In this document: piece after piece, positions 1-11,290 of the stretch
Position numbering within the stretch: the stretch's first letter is position 1
Layout: every line of letters begins with the position of its first letter
Source: Erodium maritimum
Lineage: Eukaryota; Streptophyta; Magnoliopsida; Geraniales; Geraniaceae
Assembly: GCA_963921825.1 (NCBI GenBank)
Contig: OY997592.1
Location: forward strand, 51,542,336-51,606,335
Length of the DNA stretch: 64,000 nt
Direction of reading: 5' to 3'
Program-made: the position numbers and the translations under genes
Notes under the pieces: generated by a model
What the model was told of the DNA's origin: nothing
Databases searched by the model: none
What the model saw: the letters and a program-made list of their open reading frames with translations, nothing else

Positions 1-667
1 TGTTCCAAATCATAATTAAGAGTCAAGCTCCATAAAGAGTACGGAATAACAAAGGGTTCGCTATAGTGACCAAAAGGACGTCTCTAAGATCATAAAGCCC
101 AGACTCTCTAGAAGTTCTCGAGCCTCAAGTCCACTACTCAACAAGCACGCCTGTATAAACAGTAAATAAAACAGATAGGGGTGAGCTTACGCTCAGTAGG
201 GAAAATCATAAACATTTTAACCTCTGATTTAGAAAAAAAAACTGCTTTAGCACGACGACACATATTGCTATTAATACTTTAAATCAATATGATGCTGTAA
301 AATGAGCAAGATACGAATAATATCACTTTCTTAAAAATAACGGTAACTTTTAGGAGAATAATTGAAAAGTACTCTAAAGATTTAATAACTGCTAAAATGG
401 GATCAAGTGAAAATCACACCAACAGCTCAAATCCTCAATACTCCGATCCGCGAATAGGTTCTTGTGTTTTATTGGATCCCATACTCCGATCCACAAGAGT
501 ACTCGTGTTATATCAGATTTTCCCTCGGTCCATAGGAGGCACATACATCGGGGCACCGGAAATGTCCCCGAAAGGACACCTATCATCGGAATTCTCGGGA
601 ATGCCCCCAAAGGACCATAGATCATCGGGATGCAATAGGATAACACTCCCTCGGCTATGATAATACC

Positions 668-890
668 CTACACCGGAATCCTCGACAGTGTAGGTACCAT
701 ACCGTATCAACAATCACCATTATATCATCCTACACCGGACTCCTCAACGGTGTAGGTACCATACCGTATCAACAATAACCATTATATCATCCTACACCGG
801 ACTCCTCAACGGTGTAGGTACCATCCATCGGCTATGATATTACCCCACACCAGAATCCTCTACAGTGTGGGTACCATACCAGATCACCAA
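668..890. repeat. 62-bp tandem repeat, about 3.3 copies
   Basis: Copies begin at 668, 730 and 792 with ctacaccgga and each contains gtgtaggtaccat; a diverged fourth begins near 846. It lies inside the minus-oriented LTR. Confidence 0.85.
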
Positions 891-894
891 TAAT

Positions 895-1228
895 CAATAT
901 CCCGCAGGATCAACCTATCAATGCCCGCAAGGTCCACCAAACAATATCCCGTAGGATCAACCAATCAATGCCCCGCAGGGTCCACCACCAACATCCCGCA
1001 TGATCAACCAACCAATGCCCCGCAGGGTCCATAACCAATATCCCGTAGGATCACTAACCAATGCTCCGCAGGGTCCATAACCAATATCCCGCAGGATCAC
1101 TAACCAATGGCCCGCAGGGTCCATAACCAATATCCCGCAGGATCACTAATCTATGCCCCGCAGGGTCCAACCAACCAATATCCCGCAGGATCACTAACCT
1201 ATGCCCCGCAGGGTCCAACCAACCAATG
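895..1228. repeat. 47-bp tandem repeat, about 7 copies
   Basis: Units start with caatatcccg at 895, 942, 989 (variant), 1035, 1082, 1128 and 1176. Each has a second half-unit ccccgcagggtcc, so every unit is itself a diverged doublet. The short reverse-strand reading frame across it is repeat-derived and not a gene. Confidence 0.85.
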
Positions 1229-1419
1229 CAAAACGCACTCAAGAGACTAACATGCCAACACGTCATACAGCCAAAGCTTAGCAAATCACAATTCCATCAC
1301 AACACGCCAAAGATATCCATATACCTTTTCACTTACCGTTATACTTACCAATCACGATCCATCGGTCCATCGATCACCCGATCGTACCATTTGGCACAAT
1401 CAATCACACTCCATCCTCC

Positions 1420-1490
1420 ATTCAATCATTCAAGCATTCATTCAATCATCCAATCATTCAAGCATTCGTCCAATCATTCAAGCATACGAT
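1420..1490. repeat. Low-complexity aatcattc repeat
   Basis: Imperfect runs of the 8-mer aatcattc with variants; simple sequence inside the LTR. Confidence 0.6.
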
Positions 1491-2614
1491 TTATCTAGTT
1501 TCATTAGACTCTTAATTTATCCTGAAGACTAAGCAAGCAAAGCATGTGAGGCAATCACAACCAATCCTATGGCTCATCTCGACATTTCTACCAGCACGAC
1601 AATTTCTCAAGTATTGAAAGCGAGTTAAACTAGTTATTCACATCATACACATGCATACTAGACACGTCCGGTTATTAGTAATTGAAAGACGATTATTCTA
1701 GTTATTCGCATCCTATATGCAATCTAGGACCTTTCCGATTTTATTAACCTAATAGGCATACTAGATATTAAATTGCACGAGGAGTTTAGTACTTTCCCTA
1801 CCTCGAGGTCTTCCTCTAACAATACTCCTAGCTGCTGACGACCGGGCCAACTCCGTCTTCTCGGCGAAGTCCAATTTCTCGGGCGGAGTCCAGTCTGGGT
1901 TTTTAATAGTTCAATGTTACGATCAGATCAGGTAAGGCCAAAAGTAAATTCAATACGTTGCCTTTTAAACTTGAACGATATAAAAGCGGGCTTAAACGAC
2001 GAATCGGGCTCGAGTACCCGAGCCTCGACCCCAGAACCCGGTGCACGTTTCCCGAGGCACGAATTTCAAGGCACGAGTTTCAAGGTATGGTTCCCGAGGT
2101 ACGTGCTCCGTGGCGCGAATCCAGATGTTCGATTCAACATCCCCGCTTTTGGTCTCGTTCTAGTCCGATTTAAACATCCAATTATCCGTTCGGGTTTCCA
2201 AAACCGTTCAACAATCCCAACGTCCCAGATTCGTTTACATTGTTCCAAACTGATCTTGTTTTATATTTATTTTCCATTTAACAATTTATTTTCTTTAATT
2301 TTCTGATTCCATTTCGTCTTCACAAAGTCCATATTTCCCAAAAACAGATCTTTTCAATTAAAACTGATTTTTTTTTCGTTTAGATTCGTTTCCTTTCCTT
2401 TGTTCCTTTTGATTTTTTTCTCACACAAAAACGGATCCAGAGGCTCGGGAACGAACAACAAACAAAGAAAAAGAAGCAGGAAGAGGGGTTTGGTTTCAGA
2501 AAAGACCGACCCTCGGTGGTGACAAAAACCGACCGGGGTTTAACGATGCAAGGCTCACCGTAGGGGAGGAGAAGGCGGCGACTCATCTCGTCCCTAACCG
2601 TGCACGGCCACGGC

Positions 2615-2629
2615 GGGGGGGGGGGGGGG
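2615..2629. repeat. Poly(G) run of 15
   Basis: Fifteen consecutive G in a GC-rich part of the LTR. The exact length may be unreliable in sequencing. Confidence 0.7.
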
Positions 2630-3362
2630 TGGTGACTCTGGTGAAGGGATCGTGACGGAGAAGAAGCAGACGAAGACGGTGAGAACAACGGCGGTGGCTA
2701 GATCTAGACGAAGAGAAGGGGATCGGCCGGTGAGCTCGCCTGAGCGGAGAACGAGTGGGAGTGGTTGGGAGGAGGACGGTGACGGCGGCGCTGGACGGAG
2801 AGCGTGAGGGACGGAGAGCAGCGGCTGGTGTGTGTTGAACGGAGAAGAAGAGAGACGGTGGAGACGGCGCGGTTGGTTGAACGGAGGGGATGAGAGGCGA
2901 GAGGGTCGGCGTGGCTCGGGAGAGGTCGGGCGTGGACGGCGATGGTGTGAAGAGAGGAGGTGAGGTCGGGGATGGTGTTGAGACGAAGAAGGAAGAAGAG
3001 AGAGACGACAGGTTGGGTTCAGAGGAGAAGAACGTTCGGCTGCGAAAATTAGGGTTTCAGCCCTAATTTTTGCTCTTATACCCGAGCTCCAACGGGCTTG
3101 GGCCTCCTCAAACTGGGCCTGGCTAGTGGGCTTCGGTGGCGTTGGGCCGCACGGCCCAAGTGGAGAAGAGAGTCGGGTAGGGCTGGCTTGGCCGGGCTTG
3201 GGTTGCTGATCGGGTTTGACCCGACCCGGTCCAACCCTTTGACCTTTTTTTCTTTTCTTTTTCTTTCGCAACGATCACCATTTTCAACTCGTTTTTCCAA
3301 CTTCGACGTTTCAAGTCGATAAAATTAATATTTTTCTTCTTTCAATTTAGCCGGTCTTTACA

Positions 3363-4311
3363 GAAGTACTTCCGTAAGGTGTGTCGTACCTTCCGGCGCG
3401 CGATTGGTAAAGTGTGAGGCTTGTGTGTACTGTGGCTACACGAGAAAGGTGGTTTCCCTACCTTCCGACCGCGAGTCAGTAAAACGCTGTGTCCCGCGAA
3501 GAGGTGGTTTCCCTACCTTCCGACTAGCACTCGGTAAAACGCTGTGTTGAGCACCGCGAGAGACCAGGTCGCGAAGAGGCGATTTCCCTGCCTTCTGTCG
3601 ATCGGTAAAACGCTGTGTGCCGCGATGGGGTCGACCGCCCCTCCTGACTTTGTGTTAAGGGAAAGTTGCGTGCGGCTACGCCGGGCCGAGCGGGTTGCTC
3701 CCGAGACCGTGCATTTGTTACGATTTGTGTCTTTGAGAATACCTTGTATTTTGAATCCGTGTGACTGTGCATGTGAGTATATCTGTGTTTGTGGTTGTGG
3801 TAATTTTGCTTGGATTGTTCCTTGGTGTGACCTCGGTGTAGTCGTTAGTGTGGAGTTAAAGTGGCTATGGTTGGACTGGGAGTGTTAGAGTAAAGGGGGT
3901 ATGGACTTTTAATTGGCTTACGTGTCGTATTGTTATATCAAACATTTTAATGTATTTTTTTTAAATTGCGGAAAGGCGTTCTGGTAAATTCGGAATGAGG
4001 AAGTTTTTATGGTTTTCCCTACTGAGCGTCAAGCTCACCCCCTTACTGTGTTTTCTACAGGTGATAGATGTGAGTGGGATTAGGGGACATCGCGGAGCAT
4101 GGGCTAGCGAGGGTCCGGGACTTCACTTTATTTTTCTTATGTTATTAGAGACGTATTGTTCCTTTTCGAACTCTGATTGTAACTGAGCGTAGGACTCATG
4201 TTACTTTATATTTGACTTACTTTCAGACTTTAATCGTTTTAAAACTAATTTCATGTTACTTTCACTAAGTCACGTCTTGGGCCCGGTCAATTCCGGATTT
4301 GGGGCGTGACA
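3363..4311 (+). mobile_element. 3' part of plus-oriented long LTR, interrupted by the 1-3362 LTR
   Basis: It contains the blocks gtgtgtcgtaccttccgg and ggtaaagtg, shared with the LTR at 21518-24463 (23590-23935), and ends ggggcgtgaca at 4311, the same terminus as that LTR (24463) and as the complement of 13043. The 5' part of this LTR would lie left of the window, on the other side of the inserted minus LTR. Tandem units of about 70-80 bp around 'ggtaaaacgctgtgt' occur at 3460-3620. Confidence 0.65.
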
Positions 4312-4394
4312 TGTCCTTGATTCTAGGACCAAGTTCTGATTTAAGGCTGTTTTTCGATCGTCGGCCATGTTATGATATACGTCTGTTCCCGGTT

Positions 4395-4500
4395 TTCAAG
4401 GTTGGCGAGGAGAAGGAAATCGGAAAGGGAGACCTCAAGAAGAAGCTCGTCAAGGAAGGTGAATGTTGGGAGACTCCTGGTTCTGGCGATGAATGTAACG
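4395..4500 (+). pseudogene. FKBP62/ROF1-like immunophilin exon fragment
   Basis: The plus frame encodes a stretch with KVGEEKEIGKGDLKKKLVKE followed by GE-WETP-SGDE. From memory this matches the region just before the first FKBP domain of plant multidomain peptidyl-prolyl isomerases FKBP62/FKBP65 (ROF1/ROF2), HSP90-binding co-chaperones. Similarity stops after the codons for GDECNV, where the DNA continues as gtttttggc, a possible intron donor. So only about 35 codons of one exon plus intron start are present, as expected for a captured genomic fragment rather than a processed copy. No FKBP or TPR domain follows. It lies just right of an LTR end. Not expected to be functional. Confidence 0.55.
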
Positions 4501-5103
4501 TTTTTGGCTTATTCGTTGATTTTTGCTTGGTATGAGCATTTTATGTTGATGGGTTGGGATTCTTTTTGCATTCCATTACAATCGGACTTTGCTCGACGGA
4601 ATATGTGTCACCATCGGGCCAGTAGGCGCGGGTAGTATTCGAGAATGATGACCACCCCTCGCCTGGCCCCAAAAGCCGCACACCTAGCCCTCTAATAACT
4701 CTAGACTCGATGTTCTCCTCCATGACCGTCGTCGCCTTGTTCGCGAGAGAAATTTAGCGTCGTGCTCTCCGAGATTCAAACGTCCTAGAGAGCCCATCGC
4801 AGCCGTACATGAAAATAGTGAGCATTGTCTCAACTTGATGATGTTATTCAGTCATGTTACATCTTTATACAAGACTTGTCAAGAAAAAAAAAAAGGGAAA
4901 CAAAAGGGGCTACTAATTACTATATCGACAATAAAAGGAAACAATCGTTAATAGACCAGGAATCTTGTGATTGTGATCAATCACAAGATTACCGTCAATA
5001 GTACTCCCGCAATACCGAATTGCAAAAAAGGATACGATTTGAGACTCTAGATCCCCAAGCGAGGTGTAAGATCTAGTGTCGATGCCATCGCCGAGAATGC
5101 GTT
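4501..5103. other. Unassigned intergenic DNA
   Basis: Short reading frames without recognisable motifs; an A-rich run at about 4885-4896. I see no promoter, RNA or transposon terminus I can defend. Confidence 0.4.
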
Positions 5104-5108
5104 CTTCC

Positions 5109-5334
5109 TGTTAGAACCTTAATCTTTGATTTGTGTTTCTGTTAGCTAATTTTTTTGAATAAGTCTTTAGTTTGTTTCTTTGTATTGATCCATTGCCTGA
5201 AATGTAGGAAAGGATTCATTAGTTTATGTTAAACTCACTTCCTATAAATAAGAAGCACATAAAACCCTGAAGATCATCGGGTTTCCAATATTCTCCTGTC
5301 ATCTTTTCTCATTCATCTTAATTTGCATTCTACA
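5109..5334 (+). repeat. 5' LTR of copia B
   Basis: It begins TGTTAGAACC and ends ctaca. The first 50 bases and the tataaataag block recur at 17767-17880. PBS tggtatcagagc follows at 5337-5348. Confidence 0.85.
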
Positions 5335-5367
5335 TTTGGTATCAGAGCCTCAACGTGAAACTCTGAC

Positions 5368-6737
5368 GTGGCTGAAGGAAGTCCTAAGAAGCTTACAGTT
5401 GGAAGTTCAGGTTCTATGAAACCGTCAAGGGGAGGACTGAGACTCGTATCCCATGTTAACCGAGAAAAATTATGGAATTTGGACATACAAGATGATGGCA
5501 TTGATGAAAGCGTTAGGGGTATGGGGAGAGATCAAAGGAGAAGAGGAAGTAAGCAAGGAAAGGGAGAAGCCCTCGTCGTGATCACCCAGTCCGTTCTTGA
5601 GGTGACTCTTATGTCCATAACTCAAGCCAAAACAGCTAAGGAGGCCTAGGATGCATTGCCAACGATGCATGTTGGAGACAAAATGATGAAGACAATAAAT
5701 ATCCAATGCCTGAAACGAGATTTCAACAGGTTGGTTATGGATGAATCTTACTTGATTGCAAATTACCTTATTCTCAAGTGGTAGAGAAGATCTTTGGCTC
5801 TGTTCCAGACAAGTTTCTGCAATTTATGAAGCAATGCGAAGACTGAAAGCCTTTGAGTATTCTCTCAAAGGGGGGAAGCAAGAACCAAAATAAGGGAAAC
5901 TCTTGCTCATAAAGGCATAACGGGATGCTATGACAAAGCATGGAAGAATTGTGAAAGTTCTAACCTGGGAAAATCCTCCAAATAGTGAAGGAAGATGGGT
6001 GAGTCCATAAGGAGGAAGAGGCAGAGGTCAACCGTGGCGTACTACGTCTCCAAAGGCAAGAGTTGACATGAGCAAAGTCAGATGCTACGCTTGCTCTGAG
6101 CTCGGACATTTTACATCTGAATGCAATAAAGGAGGGGGAGACGAGTAAAATTACGCAGAGCAGATTGACGAAGATGAACCTGCGTTGTTCATGGAAACAA
6201 CATGTAATGAATTTAATATGTTCAATGAAGAAAAAGTGATCCTATGCAGAGAGGAAAAAAAACAAAAAAACGAGAAGACGTTTGGTATCTACACACAAGG
6301 GCTAGTAATCACATGACCGGGAGAGAAAGACGTCGTATCCTTTCTAGATAAAAAAAAGTGCATAGAGTTGTAAAACTCAGAGATGGATCGCTCATGGAAA
6401 TCAAAGGGCGAGGCTTAATCTTGTTTGAAGGGAAAAATGAAGAACAAAAGGCATTAACAGGCTTAAAAGTGATATCATAAGCTTGGGTCAACTCGATGAG
6501 AATGGTTGCAGAACCGAAATGGAGAAAGGGACGCTCAACGTGTTTGATCAACAAAAACAGCTCATGCTCAAAGTTAGAAAGTATCGAAATTGACTTTATG
6601 CTATACAAATGAAATGCACTAATCTTGTGAATTTACTGACAAGGATGGAAGACGAGCATTGGCTCTGACACGACATATGTAGGCATGTAAATTTCAGGGC
6701 TTTGGAGAAAATATCAAGAGAAATCTTGGTGAAGGGG
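5368..6737 (+). pseudogene. Copia B gag, protease and start of gag-pre-integrase
   Basis: Broken gag frames run from about 5368. An intact CCHC zinc knuckle (C-X2-C-X4-H-X4-C) is readable at about 6085-6130 with many stops around it. A protease motif follows near 6281-6318, reading VWYLHTRASNHMTG, where the catalytic D-T-G has become H-T-R, so the protease would be inactive. At 6660-6737 the gag-pre-integrase segment (HxRHVNFRALEKIS-like) begins and is cut by copia A directly after the codons for VKGLP. It resumes at 12393. Multiple stops and frameshifts show it is non-functional. Confidence 0.75.
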
Positions 6738-6742
6738 CTACC
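6738..6742. repeat. Left TSD of copia A (ctacc)
   Basis: ctacc precedes TGTTGGGG at 6743 and follows CTAACA at 12393-12397: a perfect 5-bp target duplication. Confidence 0.9.
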
Positions 6743-7078
6743 TGTTGGGGCATAACAATGTGGAACAATATTCAAGCAAGAAGAAACCAAAAGAAAATAA
6801 GCAATCACACAAGAACACAAGAATTTACGTGGTTCGACAATTTTCCTACATCCACGGCCCCACTACTCTGTTCTTATTGCTCTCACAATGAATGGATGAT
6901 TTTGGGTTTACAATTACATGGTATTTATAAGAGAAGACAATGGGTAAATAAGGTAGGAATTAGGTTTCCTAATCCAAATAGGAAATCTCTTCTAATTACA
7001 TACTCAAGTCTCTTACCTAAATCTATTAGAAAGACTAAACCTTTCCTAAATAAATAGGAAGTCTCCACAACTCTAACA
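6743..7078 (-). repeat. Copia A 3' LTR (left)
   Basis: 336 bp, TG...CA. Adjacent internal sequence at 7079 reads gtctctcacttagag, the complement of a polypurine tract. Confidence 0.9.
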
Positions 7079-7202
7079 GTCTCTCACTTAGAGACTGTCC
7101 ATGAATGTCTTCACTTCACTCATAATCATGTAACTCTAGTAACACCCCCAATGCACCATCAATAAGCTTATGAGGTAGTGAGGCATCTTCCTTCAACTAA
7201 CC

Positions 7203-7362
7203 ATGAAGTCCAGTAGAAGTTATGCATAACTTCAGCTTCTCCTCTGTAACAACCTTGGTCAACATATCTGCAGGATTCTTTGACCCAATGATTTTCTTCA
7301 AGGACAAAGTACTATCACTCATTAATCCTCTAATGAAATGATATCTCAACTGAATATGCTTC
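7203..7362 (-). pseudogene. Copia A RNase H C-terminus
   Basis: The minus strand encodes the usual copia C-terminal block (SLKKIIGSKNPADMLTKVV, then a C-terminal LCITSTGLHG and stop). It continues directly from the RNase H frame that ends at 8343 once the 980-bp insert is removed: the codons for HARTKH-QLRYHF span the junction. Confidence 0.8.
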
Positions 7363-8342
7363 TGTAGAAATTGGATTCAAATTTCGTGGCCCATTTATTC
7401 AGGACCATATCTCAAGGCCATGCTACAACTTAAGCCCATTCCTTTTATGTGCTGAAACAAGGAATAGTAGGGTTTAAGTGTTCCTCTTGGTTCCAACAAT
7501 TGGAGGCGACACCACATTTAGTCAAGAGAGAGAAAAAGAACTGATCTTGTTCTTGGTGTGGTTGTACGACTGGTCTTGGACAGAGACAAAAGGGGGGTAA
7601 GATACAATAGCTTGTTTTTTGTTGAACATAGGAGAAGAACAAGGTTCTTGGCTTGTTGGGTGCGGCTCCTTCTTCTTTGGGACATGTGTTTTGATCTTAT
7701 AAAGCAACACATATTGATGGAGCATTTAATGCTCCATCTTATTTCATGAGAGAGACAGACAAGGAACCATTTATTATGGTGGCTGTGTTGTTGAAATTAA
7801 CCAAGCAAACAAAAAGGTATTGTTGGTTGTATTGTGATGCGGGGTAAAATCAAATAAGAACCCATTGTTTTTCTATGTCAAGAAGTGGCAGCCAATCGAA
7901 AGAGTATAGGGCCACTTGTGTGTTTCTTGATATTCCACAAGCTAAGGTGTGTTCTCGAGAGCCTTTATCGGTATCAAAAGATTATATTTTTATTTTGTGG
8001 ATTACCGATTTGTATTAAAGAAATAGAGAATTAGGCTTGTGTAATTCTAGGATTATTTCTTGGGTAATACAAGAGCTCGTCATTGTCCCGTGGATGTAGG
8101 CACATTGTCGAATCACGTAAAATTTGATGTTCTCTGTTTATTATCTGCAACTTTAATTATTGTTCGTTATTTCCGCTTATCAGACATTTAACATTTATCG
8201 ACTGGGTCTTGGGATCGGGAGTTGGAAAGTCAGGTTATCGGTGTCCGTTGTGGATTGAATCGCGTCGGCTCTTTTCCACGAATCCGATTTATTTTCCGAG
8301 TGAGTCTCGTATTCCGATTTCGGGGGTACTTGATTTACTACA
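7363..8342 (+). mobile_element. 980-bp LTR-like element inserted in copia A RNase H
   Basis: It starts TGTAGAAATT and ends TTTACTACA, flanked by perfect 5-bp TSD gcttc at 7358-7362 and 8343-8347. The block at 8050-8160 (gtaatacaagag, gtggatgtaggca, cgaatcacgtaaa) looks like the R-U5 part of a plant copia LTR in plus orientation, but a further ~180 bp follows it before the terminus. No coding. Best read as a solo LTR; a small non-autonomous element is possible. Removing it restores the RNase H frame exactly. Confidence 0.75.
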
Positions 8343-9842
8343 GCTTCGTCCGAGCATGAAACACATGATTCTTGGCGAGGTGAATAGCGCTCTGAATATC
8401 GCTATACAGAGGACTGTCTGCTTGTTTCTTCCCTAACTCCTCCAAGAAATTATTCAACCAGATCATTTCCTTTCTAGCTTCTGAAATATCCATGTACTCA
8501 ACTTCAATGGTTGAAAGAGCAATACTCTTATGCAGTCGAGACATCCAACTAACAGATGTGCCACCTAAGGTAAAGACGTACCATGTAGTACTCTTCCTTG
8601 TGTCCAAACATCCACCTAAGTCTGCATCAGAAAATCCTTCTAAGATCACATCCTTCTTCTTGAATTGTAGTGCAACCTTTGAAGTGCCTTTCAAGTAGCG
8701 AAACAACCACTTGACTGCTTCCTAGTGCTCTCTCCCAGGATTAGACATGAATATACTAACAACTCCCACTGCATGTGCAATGTCTGGCCTTGTGCAAACC
8801 ATTGCGTACATCAAACTGCCCACTGCTGATGTGTACGGGACTTTAGCTATTTCTTCCTTGTCTTTATCTGTCTTAGGTGACTGTTCTCGAGTGTGTTTGA
8901 AGTGACCTCCCAACGACGTACTTCTTGTCTTGGCATCTTGGAGACTGCACTTGTTCAAAATATTCTCAATATACTTCTCTTGATATAGCTTTAAACTTCC
9001 ATCATATCGATCCCTACTAATGCTCGATCCCTACTAGTCCTTCATCTCAAACTCTTCAGACATCTGTCTCTTCAACTTGTTGATTTCTACCATGTTGGAT
9101 CTTGTAATCAACATGTCATCAACGTAAAACAATAATATGATATATGATTCATTGAAATGATTGGCATATCAACAATGATCCACGACACATCTTGGGTATC
9201 CATTCCTCATCATAAAATTGTCAAACTTCAAGTACCATTGTCTTGGTACTTGTTTCAGACCATACAAACTTTTCTGTAATTTACAAACTAGGTCTTCACT
9301 CCCAACTCTCTGGAAACCCTCAGGTTGTACCATATAAATATCTTCATCAAGATCACCATGTAAGAACGCGGTCTTCACATCTAGTTGCTCTAGATGAAGA
9401 TCCTCTGCATCCACGATACCTAACACAACCCTGATAGTAGTCATCTTGACTACTGGAGAAAATATCGCGTTGTTTCAATCCCCCTCTTCTGTTGAAAGCC
9501 TTTGACCACTAACATTGCCTTATACCTCTTGCTACCATCATGTTCTTCCTTGACCCTGAACACCCATTTATTTTGTAGTTCCTTTTTCCCCGCCATTAAC
9601 CTAGTCAATGACCAAATTTCATTCTTTTCGAGAGATTTCATCTCTTCATCCATGACTGACTCCCACTTAATCGAATCATCCATTTGAACTGCCTCTGTAT
9701 AACATTGAGGCTCTACATTCTCAATAAACAACAAATAATGTAGTGACGAAGAGAACCGTTCTAGAGGTCTTGAAACTCTACTCGATCTCCTCACTTCAGC
9801 TACTGAGGTAGCCGGTAGTACCTCCTCATTATTTTCATGCAT
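8343..9842 (-). pseudogene. Copia A reverse transcriptase and RNase H
   Basis: The minus-strand RT begins near 9842 (WESVMDEEMKSLEKNEIW, then KWVFRVK) and continues with QLDVKTAFLHGDL and LYGLKQVPRQW at 9170-9450. The catalytic FYVDDMLI is intact near 9110-9135. The connection and RNase H (SAVGSLMYAMVCTRPDIAHA; GFSDADLGG-DTRKST; SIALSTIEVEYM) run to 8343. Stops and frame changes occur at about 9487, 9160, 9030 and 8720, so no complete polyprotein remains. Confidence 0.85.
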
Positions 9843-9884
9843 TTGACTCTCAATGCTGCCTGTAACATCTTCCGCTGTAATATC

Positions 9885-10915
9885 TTACAACATTTCTTCT
9901 TCCTTGCCTTCCTGTTCTTTAGTGATATCTTGCTCCACACTCAAGCGATCCTTGTACATAGCGCTTTCACAAAATGTGACATCTCTACTTCTGATAAATT
10001 TCATCGTTGACTCATCCAAGAATCTATACCCAATGTCATCAGATCCATAGCCAATGAATACACACTTCTTTGCTTTTGGATCAAGCTTATCTCTGTCGAA
10101 ATCCTTTACTCTCACATAAGAAACACAACCAAAGACTCGCAAATATTGAAGATTTACCTCTTTTCCACGCCCTTCTTCTTCAGGAACTTAGGGTCCACGA
10201 TTGATGAGGTATGTTGTTGTGCTCACTACGTCTTCCCAAAACCTTTTAGGAAATCCTTCTTGAATCCTCATACTCTTCGCCCTCTCGTTCAACGTTCTAT
10301 TCATCCTCTCAGCAACATCATTATGTTGTGGCGTCTGAAGCTCAGTCATCAACATCCTTATACCATGCCCAACACAATAATCAATAAACTCATCACTATT
10401 ATACTCACCACCATTGTTAGACTTTAAACACTTCACTTTTAAGTCGGTTTCATTCTGAACAACAACTTTCCACTTATTAAAGGTATTAAAAACTTCATCT
10501 TTGTGCTTTAGAAAGTAAACCCGTACCTTTCTTATGGAATCATCAATGAAGGTGACATAGTAGCGAGATCCTCCAATAGATGGAACTTTTGTAGGCCCAT
10601 ACACGTATGAATGCACCATTTCCAGCTTCTTTGCCTTAGGAGGTTTCCCTGACTTCGCAAAGTTAACTCGTTTCCGCTTTCCGAACACACATGGTTCACA
10701 AAAACCAACCTTCATATTCTTCAGTTTTGGAATCTTCCCTTTTAAAGCTAACATCTTCATTCATTTCTCACTCATATGCCTAAGTCGTTGGTGCCATAGA
10801 GTTGAAGGATCAGGCCCATCTGTAACTGCATTAACCTCTTCCACTGGCATCTCGTCATGTACAAAGTTCCTCTCTTCCATCCTCGAGCAATAATTAAGTT
10901 CCCTTTTGATACCTT
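9885..10915 (-). pseudogene. Copia A integrase
   Basis: Minus strand. A gag-pre-integrase segment with C-X2-C type residues (GFCEPCVFGKRKRV) is followed by the rve core at about 10190-10690. Of the DDE catalytic residues, the first D (normally HSDV-GP) is Y and the second (normally SDNGGE) is N, while E in VAERMNRT is kept. The integrase C-terminal block (MRVFGCVSYV, CVFIGYGSDD, RDVTF) is at 9900-10142. Stops separate the blocks. It would be catalytically dead. Confidence 0.85.
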
Positions 10916-11290
10916 CTATTGGCCATCTTTAAAGGTTATACCGTATCCCAAACTGTCCAGATGACTTACAGAGATCAACATTCTCCTTATGGTAGGGATA
11001 TACCTTACATCCTTTAACATCCAAATTGTACCCATGGGAGTTTTGAGATTCACATCTTCTATGCCCACAATTTCTTCTGTTTGATCATTAGCTAGATGAA
11101 CTATACCTTTTATAGGTCTAAAATTCACTAGCATATTTTTATAATGGGTAGTATGGAAATAAGAACATGAATCCATGATCCATGACTCAACCGAGCTTTC
11201 TACACAACATATCAAAGCGTCATCTTTAAAGTCCTCTATCACATTCACCGAGTTGTTCTCCTTTCTTTCCTTCTTTAGGTTCGGGCATTG
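10916..11290 (-). pseudogene. Copia A protease
   Basis: The minus strand reads SWIMDSCSYFHTT, where the aspartic protease D-S-G has become D-S-C. It is followed by the usual copia block with HLANDQTEEIVGIEDV and LKDVRYIPTIRRMLISV. The open stretch is about 110 codons. Confidence 0.8.

Larger units (their letters stand above)
1..3362 (-). mobile_element. Long LTR (probable Ty3-type solo LTR), minus orientation, left part outside window
   Basis: The right end reads tttaca at 3357-3362, the complement of a TGTAAA LTR start; related LTRs here start TGTAAG. Positions about 180-205 (gtgagcttacgctcagtaggg) are the reverse complement of a block found in plus orientation at 4018-4041 and, diverged, near 24165-24200, so this copy lies in the opposite orientation. 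It carries two tandem-repeat arrays in the same relative place as the arrays of the LTR at 21518-24463. The sequence that resumes at 3363 belongs to a second, plus-oriented LTR. No retroviral-type coding is present, so this is an LTR without internal region. Assignment to Ty3/gypsy is inferred from LTR length only. Confidence 0.6.

Noticed and set aside
1226-1498. 90-codon frame rich in His and Ser
   Set aside because: It is built from the aatcattc simple repeat within the LTR.
2594-3271. 225-codon open frame on the minus strand
   Set aside because: It lies in the GC-rich part of an LTR, has Pro/Ser/Arg low complexity, overlaps open frames on both strands and shows no domain.
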